Below are positions 9,230-16,931 of a stretch of DNA of 64,000 nucleotides, piece by piece. The position numbers were made by a program, and so were the translations under genes. How positions within the stretch are numbered: position 1 is the stretch's first letter; the number at the start of each line of letters is the position of its first letter. Origin of the DNA: Eubacterium limosum (GTDB taxonomy: Bacteria; Bacillota; Clostridia; Eubacteriales; Eubacteriaceae); the NCBI RefSeq assembly GCF_000807675.2, contig NZ_CP019962.1:3879157-3943156 (forward strand), given 5' to 3'. The notes under the pieces were generated by a model that saw only the letters and a program-made list of their open reading frames with translations, was not told the DNA's origin and did no database searches.

Positions 9230-9466
9230 AGCGGGTCAAAAAACCTGAGAGACGAAGCCTTTTACCTAAGGAAGGAAAAAGCGTCCTGCGGGCACTGCCT
9301 ACTCATCTGTATCTTTTTCATGAATGTTGATACCTGATCTCGTCAATGTCCGGCTGTTCCGGTAAAGCAGTTTGATTCCTGACCGTTTACCACAGCGCCT
9401 GGATCTTTTTTCTTATCTGGATAAAAGGCGCAGTCTCGGGTTGCTCCACTTCTTTGACAGACTGAC
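9230..9466 (+). mobile_element. Terminator-bracketed interspersed element, copy A (MITE-like)
   Basis: This 237-bp non-coding segment recurs at 36263-36493 (same orientation) and at 51136-51366 (inverted). The ends are imperfect inverted repeats over about 50-60 bp. Starting at 9235 the left end reads GTCAAAAAACC...GAGACGAAGCCTTTTA; the right end, inverted from 9458, reads GTCAAAGAAG...GAGACTGCGCCTTTTA. The right half, which includes TTTTTTCTTATCTGGATAAA, is the best conserved part. No transposase or plausible ORF lies inside. It is bracketed by near-identical 24-bp palindromes. I infer a non-autonomous mobile element. Confidence 0.75.
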
Positions 9467-9490
9467 GATACGTCGAAACGACGTATCCTG
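9467..9490. repeat. TACGTCG-core palindrome, right bracket of element copy A
   Basis: GATACGTCG-AAA-CGACGTATC is a perfect 9-bp inverted repeat. Together with the next three bases it repeats 9206-9229 in direct orientation with a single mismatch (A for G). I interpret the pair as a target-site duplication made when copy A inserted. Confidence 0.8.
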
Positions 9491-9508
9491 TCCTGGGCAT
9501 AACAATTT

Positions 9509-9551
9509 AAAAAAGGTTTCTGCTGGCGATTAACCAGCAAAAACCTTTTTT
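9509..9551. terminator. Terminator of the glycerol kinase operon
   Basis: The stem AAAAAAGGTTT-TGCTGG / CCAGCA-AAACCTTTTTT with loop CGATTAA is flanked by A-run and T-run, so it can act on both strands. It lies 26 bp beyond the glycerol kinase stop on the minus strand. Confidence 0.85.
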
Positions 9552-9576
9552 ATAAAATACTAACAGGGGTTAAGTG

Positions 9577-11061
9577 TTAGTGTCTAATCCAATTCAGCGA
9601 ACGTTTTACGGCTTCTTTCCACTCCTGGCTGCGGGTGTCACGAAGCACAGGGTCAATTTTGGGCTCAAAGACCTGGTCTGTGTTCAATACATTTTTGACA
9701 TCCTCCAGGCCGATCATATTTACGTACAATGCTGCCATCAGCGCTGCTCCAAGACTGGTGGCTTCCAGTGTATCCGGACGTGAGACCCTTGCGTCACAGT
9801 AATCTGCCAGCATCTGAACCAGCAGATTGTTTTCAGAAGCGCCGCCGTCAATCTTGATTTCCTCAATTTTTACACTGCATTCCCGTTCTACCACATCCAG
9901 AATATCCTTGATGCCAAAGGCGATACATTCAAGGGTTGCACGGGCGATATGGGCTTCTGTGGTTCCGCGGGTAATGCCGATGAGCATACCTCGGGCAAAG
10001 GGATCGTTGTGCGGCGTGGTCAGTCCCACCAAAGCCGGTACAAAGTAAACGCCGTTGGTATCTGGAACCGAAGCCGCCAAAGCCTCAATATCTGATGATT
10101 TACGAATGATTTTCAGGCCATCACGCAGCCACTGGACTGCTGAGCCGGTAACAGACACAAAGCCTTCAACCGCATAGGTAATGGTATCGCCAAGCTTCCA
10201 GGCGATCAGATTATCCACACCGCCTGAGGCAATATTAAATTCTGGGCCGATGTTAATATCCATAAAGCTGCCAGTACCATTGGTACATTTCATGGTCCCG
10301 GGCTCAAGGCAGCCCTGGGCAAACAATGCGGACTGCTGATCTGCAACCGCCCCGGTGATCGGGATTGCGCTGCCAAAAAGATCGGTGGTCCCATAGTCGG
10401 AGGATTCTGACTGAATAACTGGAAAAATATCCTTCGGGACACCGATATAATCCAGAAACTCATTGTGCCATTCGCCGGTTCTCAAATCAATACAGCCGCT
10501 GCTGGAGGCGTTAGAGCAGGAAACGGCATGGGTCTTTCCACCCGTCAGTTTCCAGATCATCCATGTATCCATGGTTCCATACAGCGCCTCGCCATTTTCG
10601 ATTTTTTCTTTGATTTCCGGAACATTGTCCATGTACCATTTGATGATCAGGGCATTGTTGTGCGGCGCGATCACCTTGCCGGTCTCCTGTAAAATCTTTT
10701 CCGCCCATTCGGTCTGCTTAATGGCGTCTACGGCCTGTCCTGTTCGGCTGTCTTGCCATACAATGGCATTGTACAGCGGTTCGCCGGTATTTTTATCCCA
10801 GATAACACAGGTATTCCGTTGATTGGTAATGCCCATACAGGCAATATCATCACTGCTAAGTCCTGCCATCTCGATGGCCTCGCGGCAGACGCCCACACTC
10901 TTGGCATAGATTTCCATGGCGTCATGCTCAACCATGTTTTCCTGCGGTGTATACTGCGTAAATTCCTGATAGGCCTGGGCGGCAATGTTAAAATCCGAAT
11001 CAAAAATCAAAGCCCGGGTGCCGGTAGTGCCTTCATCAATTACTAATACATATTTCCCCAT
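9577..11061 (-). CDS. glpK: Glycerol kinase (FGGY family)
   Basis: The 494-aa product starts MGKYVLVIDEGTTGTRALIFD and carries GITNQRNTCVIWDKNTGEPLYNAIVWQDSRT, GTMDTWMIWKLTGG and the C-terminal KIDGGASENNLLVQMLAD. These are glycerol-kinase landmarks of the FGGY fold, for ATP-dependent phosphorylation of glycerol at position 3. Differences from classic GlpK (VLVIDEGTTGT for LALDQGTTSS; NASSSG for NASRT) leave room for a related polyol. A start five codons upstream would lie within the ribosome site, so the ATG at 11061 (AGGAGAGATAAA upstream) is chosen. It is the last gene of the polyol operon. Confidence 0.88.
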   Translation of the reverse strand: MGKYVLVIDEGTTGTRALIFDSDFNIAAQAYQEFTQYTPQENMVEHDAMEIYAKSVGVCREAIEMAGLSSDDIACMGITNQRNTCVIWDKNTGEPLYNAIVWQDSRTGQAVDAIKQTEWAEKILQETGKVIAPHNNALIIKWYMDNVPEIKEKIENGEALYGTMDTWMIWKLTGGKTHAVSCSNASSSGCIDLRTGEWHNEFLDYIGVPKDIFPVIQSESSDYGTTDLFGSAIPITGAVADQQSALFAQGCLEPGTMKCTNGTGSFMDINIGPEFNIASGGVDNLIAWKLGDTITYAVEGFVSVTGSAVQWLRDGLKIIRKSSDIEALAASVPDTNGVYFVPALVGLTTPHNDPFARGMLIGITRGTTEAHIARATLECIAFGIKDILDVVERECSVKIEEIKIDGGASENNLLVQMLADYCDARVSRPDTLEATSLGAALMAALYVNMIGLEDVKNVLNTDQVFEPKIDPVLRDTRSQEWKEAVKRSLNWIRH

Positions 11062-11102
11062 TTTATCTCTCCTCATATAAATATTTAATTTTACCCCTAA
11101 AA

Positions 11103-12530
11103 TTATCTTTCGACTAACAATACGCCCTTATTCATAATATGGTTTGGATCGAGTGCATCCTTGAGGCGATACATCAATTCATAGGATGAGCCGTGCTCCT
11201 GCGGCATCCATTTTGTCCGGTATTTCCCAGAGCCGTGATGATGTGCGATGCTTCCGCCCCGCTTCAGTGTCTCTTCCATAATAATGCTGACCAGATCCAT
11301 ATAATCTTTCTGTACGGCATCGACCCCCTTATCCGCTAAGAAATTAAACCGGCAATAAATATTTGTCCCTGTAAGGTAGCTGTGTGAGGAATGCGCGCCG
11401 ACAAAGGAAATATTGCTGATCTCATTCCGAATTCTCTCGATCATCGCTTCATAGATGTCCCCGATTTCAGACCAGTTGGCTGCTATTTCAGTGGTGTCTG
11501 AAACCAGCCCCTTATTGTAATTGATGGGCTTGTCAATGTTCGGGCAGGAATCGTTTCGTGTTTCCAGCCAGACCTCTACTGGCTTGGTACCCAAATCTAA
11601 CAGCTCGTATTCGCCTGCCAGTTTTTCAATGGCTTCGCCTGTAACCCTCGCGATTTCCGCTGGTCCCTCCGCGATAAAGAGAAGCATGGCATAACCCTCT
11701 GGCGCTGGCGCTCCCATACGTTCCGCTACCTCATATTTGTCATGAAGGCGCACCACTGCCGGCTTGTAGCCAGCAATCATAATTTCCCGGATAAAGTCAA
11801 GCCCCCGCTTCATGCCGATAACACCATAAGCACGCATCCATCTATTCTCTGGCTTGTAGGGGTACAGCTTTAAGGAAACCTCTGTTACAAAGCCCAGCAT
11901 CCCCTCACTGCCGATAAACAGGTGTCTGAGATCTGGCCCGGTGGAACGTCTCGGCACATTTTTTATACGGACAATGGTACCGTCTGCCAGCACAGCTTCC
12001 AGCCCGACGATCACATCCTCAATACCGCCGTAAAGGGTTGAAAACTGGCCGATGCTCCGGGTTGCCACCAGGCCGCCCAGGCTGGCAAGGGGCAGGGACT
12101 GTGGATAGTGCCCGGTGGTAAAGCCCTTTTTGTTCAGCACCTCTTCAAGGTATTCCAGAGGTGTGCCGCACTTGGCGGTTACAATCCGGTTTTCCTCATC
12201 AATCTCAATAATCTCATTCATATCTGAGCCGTCTAAAATCACACCGCCCTCCACGGGCTCCAAGCCCATGGTAACGCTGGAACCGCCGGTTCTGGGCACC
12301 ACATCGGCCTTGTTTGCATTTAAAAATTTTAATACCTCTGAAGCCTGCTGGGTGTCAGCGGGTTTTACAACACAGGCGGCCTTTGGCACCCATATTTTCC
12401 CATCTGACCTGTGATAACGGCGAAAACCAATATAATCTCTGGATGCCACCTCAATACTGGCATCGTCTGTGATTACCCGATCGTCGCCGACCACCTTTTT
12501 AAGACCTAAAATCAACTCTTCCTGTTTCAT
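11103..12530 (-). CDS. FAD-binding oxidoreductase (GlcD/AGPS-like)
   Basis: The 475-aa protein has an N-terminal PCMH-type FAD-binding domain (VPRTGGSSVTMGLEPVEGGVILD at about 98-120, then GHYPQSLPLASLGGLVATRSIGQ) and an FAD-oxidase C-terminal domain. The C-terminus GGSIAHHHGSGKYR resembles the His-rich active-site loop of alkyl-dihydroxyacetone-phosphate synthase more than a glycolate oxidase. Family members oxidise 2-hydroxyacids or polyol derivatives, or make ether bonds. It lies between two FGGY kinases in a tight operon (41 bp to glpK, 39 bp to the next). The substrate is probably a phosphorylated polyol or glycerol ether, but that is inference. Confidence 0.87.
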   Translation of the reverse strand: MKQEELILGLKKVVGDDRVITDDASIEVASRDYIGFRRYHRSDGKIWVPKAACVVKPADTQQASEVLKFLNANKADVVPRTGGSSVTMGLEPVEGGVILDGSDMNEIIEIDEENRIVTAKCGTPLEYLEEVLNKKGFTTGHYPQSLPLASLGGLVATRSIGQFSTLYGGIEDVIVGLEAVLADGTIVRIKNVPRRSTGPDLRHLFIGSEGMLGFVTEVSLKLYPYKPENRWMRAYGVIGMKRGLDFIREIMIAGYKPAVVRLHDKYEVAERMGAPAPEGYAMLLFIAEGPAEIARVTGEAIEKLAGEYELLDLGTKPVEVWLETRNDSCPNIDKPINYNKGLVSDTTEIAANWSEIGDIYEAMIERIRNEISNISFVGAHSSHSYLTGTNIYCRFNFLADKGVDAVQKDYMDLVSIIMEETLKRGGSIAHHHGSGKYRTKWMPQEHGSSYELMYRLKDALDPNHIMNKGVLLVER

Positions 12531-12569
12531 GCGCTTTCTCCAATCTGTTGTGTATTTTATTTAAAACGG

Positions 12570-14096
12570 CTAAGCCGTTATTTCAGCGATTTCCTTCAAT
12601 AAATCCTCATTAATGGTGTAGCACTGGCTGAACACGCGGTCCATCAGCTTCTGGTATACGGCATGGTGCTCTGCGATCGGGGTATAGGTTTCTGTCTGCT
12701 GCCCCATGGCTTCGACAGCCTGCTGAAAATCCGGAAAGATCCCTGCGCCTACCGCCGCGCAGATAGCACAGCCTAAAGAGCAGGTTTCTGTTTCGACAGA
12801 TTTTTTAACCGGAATATTGAATACATCCGCAATGGTCTGTACGGCTGTGACGCTCTTGCTCCCGCCGCCTCCCACGCGAAGCTCTGTGATGGATTTTCCA
12901 ATGATGCCGCACATTTCATCTGTGCTGACTTTAAGCTGCATCACAATGCCTTCGATCAGTGATCGGAACATGTGGGCTCTTTTATGGCGGTGGTCAAAAC
13001 CAATAAACATACCCTTGGCGGCAGGCTTATCCCAGTTGGATTTCCAGTCTGGAATCGTCACCAGCCCCTCGCTGCCTGCCGGAATGCTCTCTGCTTCCCT
13101 GTCAAGGTAGGCTTCAATGGTCATACCTAGCTTCTCCGCCTTGGCGTCAAGCCCTTCAGCCAGATTGTCCCTAAACCATGACACCAGCCAAAACCCCTTT
13201 GATATTGCCGCCTCAGCATGCCATGTGCCTGGAACAGATGCCAGATAGGTGCGGTGCTTCAGCTTTTTGTAAGCATCTGGGATATACTTTTCTCCTACGA
13301 TGTCCAGGCCGCTCAGGGTTCCCAGTGTAATGTATGCCTGCCCGTCACTGATGGAGCCAGAGCCTAAAACCTCACACTGTTTATCACCCGCACAGGCCAC
13401 CACCGGGCAGCCCTCTGGAAAGCCTGTAAGCGCTGCCGCCTCCGCTGTGACATGACCCATCACCTGCCCAGGCTCCACAAACCGCGCCAGCTGACTGCGC
13501 TTCAGTCCCATTTTTTCAAAAACCTCATCATCCTCATAAAGCGCCCACTGCTCCCGGTCTACAGGCATTCCCAGATTGTTGGCCAGGGTATCCACATAGC
13601 CGCCAAAAAGCTGATAGCCCATGTAGCCCGGAGCCGTCAGATATTTGTGTATTTTTCCGGCAAGCTCTGGAGAATTCGTTTTCATCCAGTTCATTCTTGA
13701 ATAATTCCTGAGATAATCACACCAAGGGTCCATCGCTTCAGTGGACGGCGGTAAATGACTAGCGTTCTCACGCCACCGCAAATCCATCCAGCTGATGGGC
13801 CTGCAAAGCTGGCGGTTATCCTCTCCGACAAAAAAGGTGGTTCCCCGCTGCCCGGACAAGCCGATCGCAGCAATTTCATGAACGTCACCCTCGAATTTTG
13901 AAAACAAATCGTCGCAGGCATGGCAGAGGCCGTTCCATAGATCGTCATAGTCATGTACTGCATAGCCTGCCTTTTCAGCAATTAACGGCGGGTGGGCGGC
14001 TATGCCCATACAGACCTTCTGGCCTCTGGTATCAAAAATGATCACTCTGGTGCTCTGTGTGCCGCTGTCAATACCTACCACATATTTTTTATCCAT
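12570..14096 (-). CDS. FGGY-family carbohydrate kinase (xylulokinase-like)
   Basis: The 508-aa kinase begins MDKKYVVGIDSGTQSTRVIIFD (phosphate-1 loop) and contains IAAIGLSGQRGTTFFVGEDN, ACAGDKQCEVLGSGSI and ELRVGGGGSKSVTAVQTIADVFN (adenosine motif). This is an FGGY kinase distinct from the glycerol kinase three genes away in the same operon. Sub-family cannot be fixed by eye: xylulokinase, erythritol kinase (EryA) and other polyol kinases share these motifs. It is co-transcribed with the GlpA-like dehydrogenase upstream (28 bp gap), which suggests a kinase/dehydrogenase pair acting in series on one polyol. Confidence 0.88.
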   Translation of the reverse strand: MDKKYVVGIDSGTQSTRVIIFDTRGQKVCMGIAAHPPLIAEKAGYAVHDYDDLWNGLCHACDDLFSKFEGDVHEIAAIGLSGQRGTTFFVGEDNRQLCRPISWMDLRWRENASHLPPSTEAMDPWCDYLRNYSRMNWMKTNSPELAGKIHKYLTAPGYMGYQLFGGYVDTLANNLGMPVDREQWALYEDDEVFEKMGLKRSQLARFVEPGQVMGHVTAEAAALTGFPEGCPVVACAGDKQCEVLGSGSISDGQAYITLGTLSGLDIVGEKYIPDAYKKLKHRTYLASVPGTWHAEAAISKGFWLVSWFRDNLAEGLDAKAEKLGMTIEAYLDREAESIPAGSEGLVTIPDWKSNWDKPAAKGMFIGFDHRHKRAHMFRSLIEGIVMQLKVSTDEMCGIIGKSITELRVGGGGSKSVTAVQTIADVFNIPVKKSVETETCSLGCAICAAVGAGIFPDFQQAVEAMGQQTETYTPIAEHHAVYQKLMDRVFSQCYTINEDLLKEIAEITA

Positions 14097-14124
14097 TACT
14101 CTTTTCCCCTCATTGCGTTTGTGT

Positions 14125-15873
14125 CTATTTATTCATCTTTTCCAGAAAATTGGTCCCCTGTTCTGAAAAATTGATCTCACTCCAGTCCCTGCCAAGTTTT
14201 TTGGCAAGGATCTCGATCACCCGCGGCTGGCAGAAGCCCCCCTGGCATCTTCCCATCCCGGCTCTTGTCCGCCGTTTTATGGCCTCGATGGATGCCGGCA
14301 TGACCGGACTGTCGAGTGCCTCCAATATCTCACCCTCAGTGATGGTTTCACAGCGGCAGACAATTTTTCCAAAGGAAGGCTCTCTCTCGATCAGCTTCCT
14401 CTTCTCATCCGGCGGCAGCTTTCTGAAAAGTGTTTTTGGCTTTTCGCGCGGCTGATAGTCCTGACGGACTTCGAGTTTTCTGTTTTTCTTCTCAGAATCC
14501 TCCAACACGATGTTCTCGACCATTTCGGCGATGGCTGGCGCTGAAGCCAGCCCGGGCGACTGGATCCCCGCCACATTGATAAAGCCGTTGGTCACCGGAG
14601 ACATCTCAATGATAAAATCCTCTTTAAAATCCGCTGCCCGCACTCCTGTAAAAACGCGGATAAGGTCTTGCTGCCCCACATTCTTGTGCTGGTTACAGCT
14701 CATGGCATATTCCAGGCCATCCGGGTCGGTCGCGGTGTCCTCCTTATTCCAGACTTCTTTGGCTGACGGGCCAAGCAGGTAATTTCCCTCTGGTGTTTTG
14801 CAGCAGCCTCCGCCCTTCGATTCAGCGTTTTTGATTTTTTTCATCCGGTTTTCAAGGGCGTTTCCCACAAAGCCCATCTGGGGCCTGTAGGGATACTGCT
14901 TGGCCTTATCCAGAATCGCGATGGTCCCCTTTCTTGGATGAATGGTAAAGGAACGATCTCCCGCCATTTCTGAAAGATCATCGGCGTAAACGCCGGTGCA
15001 GTTGATGACATAGCCCGCCTTGATCATACCCTTTGGCGTGACCACGCCTTCAACTCTGCCGTCATGTCTCAGCACATCACAGACCGGCGTGTTAAACCAG
15101 AATTCAACACCGTTATGGGCCGCGTTCTCAGCCAGTGCCACGGTGACGTCATAGGGCTCTACATGAGCCAGGCTTGGAAGCCAGACTGCCGCAATGGGTG
15201 GATTGTCCAGCTTTCTGAGTTCTGGCTCGATGGCCATTGCCTGCTCGCCGTCGAGCATTTCAATGCCGTCCACACCATTTTCCACACCCTTGTCATAGCG
15301 CTCCTTAAGGGCCGGGATGTAAGCCTCCTCCCATGCAATGTACATCAGGCCGTTCCGCTGAAATACAAACCCCAGCTCATCTGCCCACCTGTCATACATC
15401 CGGTTTCCCAATATATTGAGCCTGGCTTTAAGGGTTCCTGTTTTGGCCGCGTGACCCGGATGAATATTTCCATTATTGGCCTTAGACGCACCCGTACAGA
15501 CGTCATCATTCTTTTCGACAACAATAATTTTCAGAGGATACTTAGCCAGCTCCCGCGCAATTCCACAGCCGATGACACCGGCTCCGGCAATGACAATGTC
15601 CGCTTCCCCCACCAGTCCGGCTTCATAGCCCTTTGCCCGTCCGGTCTGGTAGTCCTTTCTGGGAATCTCCAGTCCTTTTACCCACATATCACTGACGACA
15701 TTTTTCACTCCCGGCACATTGGCTGCCCTGTGTCCCACATCAATTAACTGCTGCCAGTCCCCGCACTCTCCTGCCAGTGTTACGATCTGCCTTTCGTCGA
15801 CTGAAACCTTGATTTCAAGCCCAGGGAACGCTTCCCTGAGCGCTTTTTCTACTGTGTTTTTTATGCTGTTCAT
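14125..15873 (-). CDS. BON domain / GlpA-like FAD dehydrogenase / BFD [2Fe-2S] fusion
   Basis: The 582-aa protein has three parts. Residues 1-62 look like a BON domain (EKALREAFPGLEIKVSVDER, ending VPGVKNVVSDM). Residues about 85-460 are a DAO/GlpA-type dehydrogenase with the dinucleotide-binding motif DIVIAGAGVIGCGIARELAKY. Residues about 500-565 are a BFD-like iron-sulphur domain with CRCETITEGEIL and GRCQGGFCQPRV. It probably oxidises a polyol phosphate such as glycerol 3-phosphate. The start at 15873 is preferred over an in-frame GTG five codons upstream because GGGAGAGAGAAGT precedes it. It is the first structural gene after the operon promoter. Confidence 0.88.
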   Translation of the reverse strand: MNSIKNTVEKALREAFPGLEIKVSVDERQIVTLAGECGDWQQLIDVGHRAANVPGVKNVVSDMWVKGLEIPRKDYQTGRAKGYEAGLVGEADIVIAGAGVIGCGIARELAKYPLKIIVVEKNDDVCTGASKANNGNIHPGHAAKTGTLKARLNILGNRMYDRWADELGFVFQRNGLMYIAWEEAYIPALKERYDKGVENGVDGIEMLDGEQAMAIEPELRKLDNPPIAAVWLPSLAHVEPYDVTVALAENAAHNGVEFWFNTPVCDVLRHDGRVEGVVTPKGMIKAGYVINCTGVYADDLSEMAGDRSFTIHPRKGTIAILDKAKQYPYRPQMGFVGNALENRMKKIKNAESKGGGCCKTPEGNYLLGPSAKEVWNKEDTATDPDGLEYAMSCNQHKNVGQQDLIRVFTGVRAADFKEDFIIEMSPVTNGFINVAGIQSPGLASAPAIAEMVENIVLEDSEKKNRKLEVRQDYQPREKPKTLFRKLPPDEKRKLIEREPSFGKIVCRCETITEGEILEALDSPVMPASIEAIKRRTRAGMGRCQGGFCQPRVIEILAKKLGRDWSEINFSEQGTNFLEKMNK

Positions 15874-15920
15874 ACTTCTCTCTCCCACGTCAGCCGTTTG
15901 TGTCCATTTAGGTTTATTTT

Positions 15921-15956
15921 TAAGGACATATTAGGACATTTTTTCTTTTTTGTCAA
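15921..15956 (-). promoter_or_regulatory. Polyol operon promoter with overlapping direct-repeat operator
   Basis: On the minus strand TTGACA (15956-15951) is followed by a 17-bp spacer and TAATAT (15933-15928), a near-consensus sigma-A promoter for the dehydrogenase gene. The -10 is embedded in two direct GGACAT repeats exactly 10 bp apart (15924 and 15934 on the plus strand). Their position makes them a good candidate operator for the DeoR-type repressor. Confidence 0.7.
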
Positions 15957-16011
15957 GGCTTTTTTGGTTTATATTTCCTTTTTGAACATTTCTTAAGTTT
16001 TTTTGCACTAA

Positions 16012-16055
16012 AAAAACCGGTATGGGAAATTTCCGTATTTTCCCATACCGGTTTT
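16012..16055 (-). terminator. Terminator of the DeoR regulator gene
   Basis: A perfect 16-bp stem AAACCGGTATGGGAAA / TTTCCCATACCGGTTT with an 8-nt loop has A- and T-runs at its base. It lies just beyond the deoR-family stop and separates the regulator from the operon promoter. Confidence 0.88.
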
Positions 16056-16063
16056 ATCATTTG

Positions 16064-16828
16064 TTATTCAGCAATTATGACGGTCAGCCCCATTTCTTTA
16101 TAGTGCTTGACCATTTCTTTGTCTGCCTCTGCATCGGTCACCAGGACATCGCCTGGACGCAGTGTTGACACATTAATAAAATCACGTTTAAAAAGCTTGC
16201 CAGAGTCCATGAGTGCCACCAGCCTTTTGGAATGGCTCGCCAACTGCCGGTATACACCGTACTCCGCCGGGCCGCGGTGGAAAAGGTTTCCCTGCTCATC
16301 CACTGTTGTGGCGGATACAAAGGCCAGGTCAAAGTAAAAATCCCGAAGTGTGTTTTCCGCAATGGTGCCCGAAGTGCTGAGGGTATGCTTTGTGATTTCT
16401 CCACCCACCAGAAAGATACCGATCTCACTGCGGCTGTTGAGCTGGTTGACCACTGTGACCGAATCAGTTACAACATAAAGCCGCTTGGTATTGTCAATAT
16501 GCTCTGTAAAATGATAGAGTGATGAACCGGCGCCGATAAAAATCTTCTGACCATGCTCGATGAGGCCTGTGGCCTTGAGCCCCATTCGTTTCTTTTTCTC
16601 TGCCTCGATGTTCAGACGAAGCTCCAGAGGCTTTTCTCTGAGGATATCCTCCTTGACAAGCTGTGCCCCGCCATGGGTTCTCAAAAGCTCTCCCTCGGAT
16701 TCCAGAAGCTCCAAATCACGGCGGATGGTCTTCGTGGTTACCTGAAAAATTTCACTGAGCTGGGAAACGCTAACGGTCCCCTGCTGTTGCAATAGCTGAA
16801 TAATTTGTTCTAATCGTGGATTTTTCAA
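16064..16828 (-). CDS. DeoR/GlpR-family transcriptional regulator
   Basis: The 254-aa protein has an N-terminal winged helix-turn-helix (VSVSQLSEIFQVTTKTIRRDLELLESEG, then LRTHGGAQLV) and a DeoR-type ligand-binding domain (IFIGAGSSLYHFTEHI, VVTDSVTVVNQL, GGEI, DLAFVSATTVDEQG). These regulators usually repress sugar or polyol catabolic genes and are relieved by a phosphorylated intermediate. It lies directly upstream of the polyol operon on the same strand but has its own terminator, so it is transcribed separately and probably controls the promoter at 15921-15956. Confidence 0.93.
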   Translation of the reverse strand: MKNPRLEQIIQLLQQQGTVSVSQLSEIFQVTTKTIRRDLELLESEGELLRTHGGAQLVKEDILREKPLELRLNIEAEKKKRMGLKATGLIEHGQKIFIGAGSSLYHFTEHIDNTKRLYVVTDSVTVVNQLNSRSEIGIFLVGGEITKHTLSTSGTIAENTLRDFYFDLAFVSATTVDEQGNLFHRGPAEYGVYRQLASHSKRLVALMDSGKLFKRDFINVSTLRPGDVLVTDAEADKEMVKHYKEMGLTVIIAE

Positions 16829-16890
16829 CGTTCTCCCTCCTCTATTGGTTAAGCATAGCCTAAGTTATTTTAAAAGTCAAGGGGCGCAGA

Positions 16891-16925
16891 CGATGAAGGT
16901 ACGTCGTTTCGACGTACCTTCATCG
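16891..16925. repeat. TACGTCG-core palindrome (intact)
   Basis: CGATGAAGGTACGTCG and its perfect complement enclose a TTT loop: 16-bp arms with no mismatch. It lies 7 bp beyond the stop of the CDF gene and upstream of the deoR-family gene. It has no adjoining T-run. Confidence 0.85.
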
Positions 16926-16931
16926 ATGGAT

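Noticed and set aside
9230-9466. Copies A-C as insertion sequences or degraded transposase genes
   Set aside because: At 231-237 bp with no ORF in any frame resembling a transposase fragment, they can only be non-autonomous.
15064-15747. 227-codon open frame on the plus strand
   Set aside because: It lies entirely inside the GlpA-like fusion gene on the opposite strand, with no ribosome site and no family resemblance.
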